64,000 nucleotides of DNA from an uncultured Alphaproteobacteria bacterium. Lineage in GTDB: Bacteria > Pseudomonadota > Alphaproteobacteria > Rs-D84. Shown here one piece after another: positions 60,465 through 64,000 of the stretch; positions within the stretch are counted from its first letter, which is position 1; each line of letters starts with the position of its first letter. The DNA is taken from positions 182,371 through 246,370 of the forward strand of contig CAKQNS010000001.1 of the NCBI GenBank assembly GCA_934255455.1, written 5' to 3'. The notes beneath the pieces were generated by a model. That model searched no databases. It was given only the letters and a program-made list of their open reading frames with translations, and was not told the origin of the DNA. A program made the position numbers and the translations under genes.

Positions 60465-61175
60465 TTAATCGCGGTTAAACAAGCTCAGCAGATACTGGAA
60501 CATTGCGATGAACGATATATACAGGTGCAATGCGCCCAATACCGCCAATTGGTTTTTCTGGTGTTCGTCACCGGCAGCCGAATTATATGCGTATTTTAAA
60601 TTCTGCATATCATACGCGGTAAACAGTGCGAATACTAATACGCCAATCAGGCATACTATTGTGCCAAATGTACCACCAACAATAGCCGGCCAGATGAATG
60701 ACGCCAATCCAACCAGGATTAAACCAATCATTCCCATAAACAGGAATATACCCAGGAATGACAGGTTCTTGACCGTTTTGTACCCAAACAGTGCCATGCA
60801 CGCAAACATTATTGCGGCCAGCCCAAATGCCGACAGAATGGTCAGTGGGTTATTTGTAATTGCGACCAATAACAATGGGGTCATCACAATGCCTAATGTC
60901 GCGGCATATACAAACAACAGCGCCGCTGCCCGTGCCGGTGACATAGAAAATGCGCGTGCCTGGGTCCAAATAGACAACGCCAATCCACCGAACAGCAAAA
61001 TATAATAAAATGCCGACATACCTGTTTCGGTGAACAGCATTCCCCACAAAGGTGTCGCCATTGTGACAAACGCCGCCAATGCCGTCACGCCAACCGCGCC
61101 AAACATTAACGCAAAAATTCGTTTCAGGTATAAATCAATACCCCCAACGGTTGAAATAGCCTTTTTCTGAACCAC
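60465..61175 (-). CDS. Bax inhibitor-1 (BI-1/YccA) family membrane protein
   Basis: A 236-residue protein with seven hydrophobic helices. Family features include YYILLFGGLALSIWTQARAFSMSPARAAALLFVYAATLGIVMTPLL, TAYDMQNLKYAY (the conserved YDxQ) and a final LHLYISFIAMFQYLLSLF. Bacterial members (YbhL, YccA) modulate FtsH proteolysis or conduct calcium. Its position before the ferredoxin gene suggests joint transcription. AAGGAGAAAACGTGG precedes the start. Confidence 0.88.
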   Translation of the reverse strand: MVQKKAISTVGGIDLYLKRIFALMFGAVGVTALAAFVTMATPLWGMLFTETGMSAFYYILLFGGLALSIWTQARAFSMSPARAAALLFVYAATLGIVMTPLLLVAITNNPLTILSAFGLAAIMFACMALFGYKTVKNLSFLGIFLFMGMIGLILVGLASFIWPAIVGGTFGTIVCLIGVLVFALFTAYDMQNLKYAYNSAAGDEHQKNQLAVLGALHLYISFIAMFQYLLSLFNRD

Positions 61176-61282
61176 GTTTTCTCCTTATATTTGTATTTTA
61201 TTCTTGTATGCGTCAAATATAGTACAGTATGGGTAATAATTCAAGTTTTAACGAAATCATTTTATTTTTTATAAAATAGTTA

Positions 61283-61311
61283 TTGACAAAACAATATTTG
61301 TCAATTATATT
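61283..61311 (+). promoter_or_regulatory. Promoter with palindromic operator (copy 2)
   Basis: TTGACA (61283-61288) and TATATT (61306-61311) with 17-nt spacing. The palindrome TTGACAAA-N6-TTTGTCAA (61283-61304) covers the -35 box and most of the spacer, matching the site at 51920. Both are preceded by the string ATAAAATAGT. Confidence 0.72.
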
Positions 61312-61345
61312 AGGGTCAGAATTTATTAAACCAAGGGGGATAAAA

Positions 61346-61600
61346 ATGGCTTTTGTACACAACTATTCAGATGGCGTCGGCAGACCAAAATTGGCCAGCA
61401 AGGCAGATTTGGGCATTCTGGAATCAACCGCCGCTGCGCGCGAGGCAAAAAATTCTTTTGCTAAACGTCTGGACGAGGTTATCGCCCAACGCGATGCCGA
61501 AATGGCTCGCAAATATCCAGATGTGGAATATATCGAACGTTGTGAAAAAATTATTGCGCGTTTGCGTGCCAGCGTTGCCGCACATTCAAACCAAAGATAA
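61346..61600 (+). CDS. Hypothetical small coiled protein (84 aa)
   Basis: Not recognised. A short soluble helical protein (MAFVHNYSDGVGRPKLASKADLGILESTAAAREAKNSFAKRLDEVIAQRDAEMARKYPDVEYIERCEKIIARLRASVAAHSN). It has a strong ribosome binding site (AAGGGGGATAAAA), a terminator, and the same operator-promoter as the HNH-like gene at 51975, so both are likely under one regulator. The partner regulator is not in the window. Confidence 0.65.
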   Translation: MAFVHNYSDGVGRPKLASKADLGILESTAAAREAKNSFAKRLDEVIAQRDAEMARKYPDVEYIERCEKIIARLRASVAAHSNQR

Positions 61601-61621
61601 TTTGTATTTCGTTTATATGGT

Positions 61622-61649
61622 ACAGGTCGCATTGCGACCTGTATTTTTT
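61622..61649 (+). terminator. Terminator after the 61346 gene
   Basis: ACAGGTCGC-ATT-GCGACCTGT perfect 9-bp stem with ATTTTTTATT. Confidence 0.88.
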
Positions 61650-61704
61650 ATTGCAACGCGCGCCCGATTGTGGGTACAATGACCCCAACACAAAGGATTA
61701 AAAT

Positions 61705-62538
61705 ATGGCTGTTGTTATTGACCCCATTTCCCCGGTGGCTTTTTCGGTTTTTGGACTGGATATTCGTTGGTATGCGCTGGCATACGTGGCGGCGTTTATT
61801 GTTGGATATTTGTTGTTTCGACGTTTAATGAATTCACGCGACAGCCAGATAAGATTGGATAAAAAACAGTTGGACGATTTGTTGACCGCGGTTATTTTGG
61901 GCGTGATTTTGGGTGGCCGGTTGGGGTATGTGCTGATGTATAATTTGCCGTTCTTTGTTGCGCACCCGTTGGAAATATTTGCGGTGTGGCACGGCGGAAT
62001 GAGTTTCCACGGCGGCCTGGTTGGGGTGATTATTGCCGTGTTTTTGTATGCGCGCACATTGCGCCGCACAAACGTAATTTCAGGCACCACACCAAATATT
62101 GCGTTTCGTATACTGGATTTGCTGGCGGTGGTGACACCAATAGGGTTCTTTTTTGGCCGCATTGCGAATTTTATAAATATGGAGGTTATGGGCCGTCCAA
62201 CCGATGCGCCATGGGGCGTTGTGTTCAATGGGTATACACAAATTCCGCTGCATCCCAGCCCATTATACGAGGCCGCCACCGAAGGTGTCTTGCTGTTCAT
62301 CATAATGTTTTGTCTGTATAAATTTACAAAATTGCGTCGCTATCCGGGGGCAATTGGTGGTGCGCTGGGTATAGGGTATGCGATCGCGCGCATTTTCTGT
62401 GAACAATTCCGTATGCCAGATGCCCAAATTGGTTTCTTGACCAGTTGGGGGCTGACCATGGGGCAATTGTTGTCGGCAATAATGTTTATCGCGGGCGCGG
62501 TGATTTTTGCGTGCGCCGTGCGTCGCCATAATCGCTAG
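61705..62538 (+). CDS. lgt: Prolipoprotein diacylglyceryl transferase
   Basis: Transfers diacylglycerol from phosphatidylglycerol to the lipobox Cys of prolipoproteins in the inner membrane. A 277-residue protein with seven hydrophobic helices. Signatures: IRWYALAYVAAFIVGYLL, HGGMSFHGGLVGVIIA, GRIANFINMEVMGRPTDAPWGVVF (the conserved Lgt motif) and HPSPLYEA. The downstream step, LspA, is encoded at 12769 and a probable client lipoprotein at 37169. AAAGGATTAAAAT precedes ATG 61705. Confidence 0.95.
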   Translation: MAVVIDPISPVAFSVFGLDIRWYALAYVAAFIVGYLLFRRLMNSRDSQIRLDKKQLDDLLTAVILGVILGGRLGYVLMYNLPFFVAHPLEIFAVWHGGMSFHGGLVGVIIAVFLYARTLRRTNVISGTTPNIAFRILDLLAVVTPIGFFFGRIANFINMEVMGRPTDAPWGVVFNGYTQIPLHPSPLYEAATEGVLLFIIMFCLYKFTKLRRYPGAIGGALGIGYAIARIFCEQFRMPDAQIGFLTSWGLTMGQLLSAIMFIAGAVIFACAVRRHNR

Positions 62539-62700
62539 TTGTGCGTTGTCGCGTTCTTTGCCTTGAATTTATTCCTTTGATATGCCAAAATGTACACAGA
62601 ATCAACCCGGAATGTTGGTTCGGGGCTGTGGTAAGCCCAATATATTCGGTGCGAATGCATCGTAATCTGATGTTTTCGGTGCATTTCGCATCGTAATCAT
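62539..62700 (+). other. Spacer upstream of leader B with repeated GGTGC..GCATCGTAATC units
   Basis: Two imperfect direct copies of a roughly 25-nt unit (TTCGGTGC..GCATCGTAATC at about 62646 and 62676), which also contain the inverted pair GCGAATGCA/TGCATTTCGC. A GGGCTGTGGTAAGCCC hairpin precedes them. No gene is seen and no promoter is assigned. Confidence 0.45.
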
Positions 62701-62823
62701 CCCCTTGCCATTTGGTTGGGGGGCTGTTTGCTATAAGGTTCAACCAAAGGCAACAGAATCACTGATATATTGATTTACCAACTCCCCAACCGCCATTTCT
62801 GTGGGCGGTTTCTTTATTTTTTA
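62701..62823 (+). promoter_or_regulatory. Leader B: candidate attenuator before the GT6 gene
   Basis: CCCC (62701-62704) can pair with GGGG in segment 2, GGTTGGGGGG (62714-62723). Segment 2 can pair instead with segment 3 CTCCCCAACC (62782-62791). AACCGCC in segment 3 (62788-62794) can instead pair with GGCGGTT (62804-62810), followed by a T-rich run to 62823: a terminator ending 20 nt before the GT6 start. The core CTGTTTGC/GGCAACAG helix with TATA, GGT-TCA-ACC and AAA between matches leader A. The compensating change C-G to U-A in the long helix (GGTCGG to GGTTGG) supports pairing. Confidence 0.55.
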
Positions 62824-62842
62824 TATGCCAAGGGGAATTGAC

Positions 62843-63709
62843 ATGACGCAAGTTGCCATTTTGTATATCGCACTCGGCCGCTATACGGTGTTTTGGGATG
62901 ATTTTTACAAATCGTGCGAAAAATATCTGACGCCGTGTGACAAACATTACTTTATCTGGACGGACAGCCCGACGCCCGCGATGCGCGGAAAAAATATCAC
63001 TATTATTCCCGCAGAAAAACGCGGGTGGCCGTATGACAGCCTGATGCGCTTTGAAATGTTTTTGGGTGTGGCGGATAAATTACAGCAATTTGATTATGTC
63101 TATTTCTTTAATGCGAATTTCCAATTCTATAACCCGGTTGATTTGGCGGAAATTACACCGCGCGAATGGCATAATGGGTTAGTCGCGGGGCTGCATCCCG
63201 GAATGTCTGGCGACATAGACCAGGTGCCCGACCATTACCCGTACGAACGGCGGTCCGAATCCGCCGCGTGCGTGCCGTATGGTCACGGTCGCCATTATGT
63301 GTGCGGGGCGTTTAATGGTGGCACGGCGGACGCATTTTTGAAAATGTGCCGGGTGTTGGCAAAAAATATTCAAACTGATTTGAAACGTAATATCGTGGCG
63401 TGCGTTGACGATGAATCACACTTGAATGCGTATATGGTCAAACATCCGAATTTCTTGCTGTGCGGGCGCGCGTACGGTTTCCCCGAAGGTGAATTGAAAC
63501 ATATCCCATTGCGTCAACGCATAATGGTGAAAATAATCAGTCGCGCCAAAGACAGCCCAAAATACGGCGGAACACAGTGGCTGCGTGGAAACACGGATAA
63601 AAAGATGTCAACCAGCGTGTTTGCGGCGGGAATTCGTAAATTGTTGCGCGTGGTGGCGTGCGCGGTGCCGTCGGCAAAATGGCGTCGTAAAATTCGTGGA
63701 TTATATTAA
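62843..63709 (+). CDS. Family 6 glycosyltransferase (ABO/alpha-1,3-galactosyltransferase-like)
   Basis: A 288-residue soluble enzyme. VAILYIALGRYTVFWDDFYKSCEKYL, WPYDSLMRFEMF (62-73), YVYFFNANFQF with NAN at 90-92 in place of DxD, CGAFNGGTADAF (154-165) and the nucleophile region DDESHLN (Glu181) match bacterial GT6 proteins. GT6 transfers Gal or GalNAc with retention to make blood-group-A/B-like or alpha-Gal glycans. The NxN form in known bacterial homologues works without metal. AAGGGGAATTGAC precedes ATG 62843. The gene stands alone behind leader B. Confidence 0.85.
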   Translation: MTQVAILYIALGRYTVFWDDFYKSCEKYLTPCDKHYFIWTDSPTPAMRGKNITIIPAEKRGWPYDSLMRFEMFLGVADKLQQFDYVYFFNANFQFYNPVDLAEITPREWHNGLVAGLHPGMSGDIDQVPDHYPYERRSESAACVPYGHGRHYVCGAFNGGTADAFLKMCRVLAKNIQTDLKRNIVACVDDESHLNAYMVKHPNFLLCGRAYGFPEGELKHIPLRQRIMVKIISRAKDSPKYGGTQWLRGNTDKKMSTSVFAAGIRKLLRVVACAVPSAKWRRKIRGLY

Positions 63710-63788
63710 TGTGCGAAAGAAAACACTTGCCAACCCGGCCACATTAAATTATACTGCCACCGCACAGCACACCAAGGCACCGTGTGGC

Positions 63789-63836
63789 GAAACAGTTTCG
63801 GATGGGTGGTAGAGCGGGGCAATAGCGACGGTCTTG
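63789..63836 (+). pseudogene. Broken 5' copy of tRNA-Ser with flank
   Basis: This 48-nt stretch (GAAACAGTTTC then GGATGGGTGG..GACGGTCTTG) repeats the flank and first 36 nt of the tRNA-Ser at 63954, with a few changes in the D arm, and then diverges before the anticodon. It cannot make a tRNA. A partial copy 154 nt upstream of an intact tRNA-Ser is the layout left by element insertion or excision, or by local duplication. Confidence 0.8.
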
Positions 63837-63953
63837 CGTATGAGTCAGCAAGGCAAGCAGAGCGTCGCCGAGCGCGAACGAATGGTGAGCCCGCAGTGCG
63901 GTGCGAACAAAACCGCAGGTTTGAAAGACCGGCGGTAAAAAAGAAACAGTTTC

Positions 63954-64000
63954 GGATGGGTGGCAGAGCGGTCGAATGCGACGGTCTTGAAAACCGCTGA
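63954..64000 (+). tRNA. trnS: tRNA-Ser (TGA anticodon), cut by window end
   Basis: The first 47 nt of a tRNA-Ser: acceptor start GGATGGG, D arm GCAGAGCGGTCGAATGC, and anticodon arm CGGTCTTGAAAACCG exposing TGA. The variable arm and 3' half lie outside the window. Confidence 0.85.

Overview
This window reads as a chromosomal segment of an uncultured, host-associated alphaproteobacterium. The evidence is a GapR (DUF2312) protein, a secE-nusG-rplKAJL-rpoBC cluster, an LDH-type dehydrogenase, alphaproteobacteria-like beta-barrel surface antigens, a VirB8/9/10 secretion core, and envelope genes (YidC, LspA, Lgt, DacA with a SPOR domain). UGA is used as a stop codon, so the code is the standard bacterial one. 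The exact genus cannot be named from the sequence. A gut or intracellular lifestyle is an inference.

Layout. 1-14900: housekeeping genes (rmuC end, def, fmt, two tiny Cys-rich proteins, truA, comEC, pyrG, an RNHCP protein, gapR, pyk, dacA, recR, rsmA, a Kef-type antiporter, lspA, yidC). 14900-17000: accessory genes, including a secreted lectin-fold-like protein behind a leader with a terminator. 17150-21900: a leftward virB8-virB9-virB10 operon with unusual extra domains. 22130-35830: tRNA-Trp, secE, nusG, rplK, rplA, rplJ, rplL, rpoB, rpoC, a HAD-like protein, rpmF and plsX. 35850-42910: mraZ away from any division cluster, a PLD lipoprotein, a large Cys-rich exported protein, a MerC/MerT-like protein, a tail-fibre-like exported protein, tRNA-Arg and an HU/IHF gene. 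42910-48400: a glycosyltransferase operon (GT2; GT8-GT4 fusion; NodB-GT2 fusion) behind a long structured leader, then a tail-fibre-like gene. 48580-54510: LDH, a GNAT protein, a thioredoxin-like protein, CvpA, an HNH-like protein, tRNA-Thr and a U32 protein. 54530-58780: three consecutive exported surface proteins. 58790-62540: GlyRS, ferredoxin, BI-1 protein, a small gene and lgt. 62540-64000: a structured leader, a family 6 (ABO-like) glycosyltransferase, and a tRNA-Ser preceded by a broken copy of its own 5' half.

The most interesting signal is a set of three leader RNAs (about 14986-15095, 43333-43458 and 62701-62823). They lie directly upstream of a surface protein, a glycosyltransferase operon and the GT6 gene. 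Each has the same four-segment logic: an upstream strand, a G-rich strand, a CUCC..ACC strand that can pair with the G-rich strand, and a final GGUGG/GGCGG strand that instead makes an intrinsic terminator. The long helix covaries between copies, and two copies also share an internal-loop core. This looks like a family of attenuators controlling cell-surface genes. Other notable items are a palindromic operator-promoter shared by two unlinked genes, 7-nt tandem repeats inside the signal-peptide codons of a surface protein (possible phase variation), the VirB9-SPOR and VirB10 architectures, and a partial tRNA-Ser duplication next to GT6.

The genes divide into core information processing (transcription, ribosome, tRNA modification) and an envelope/surface programme (protein and lipoprotein export, secretion core, porin-like proteins, glycan assembly). 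The accessory surface genes carry the signs of transfer.
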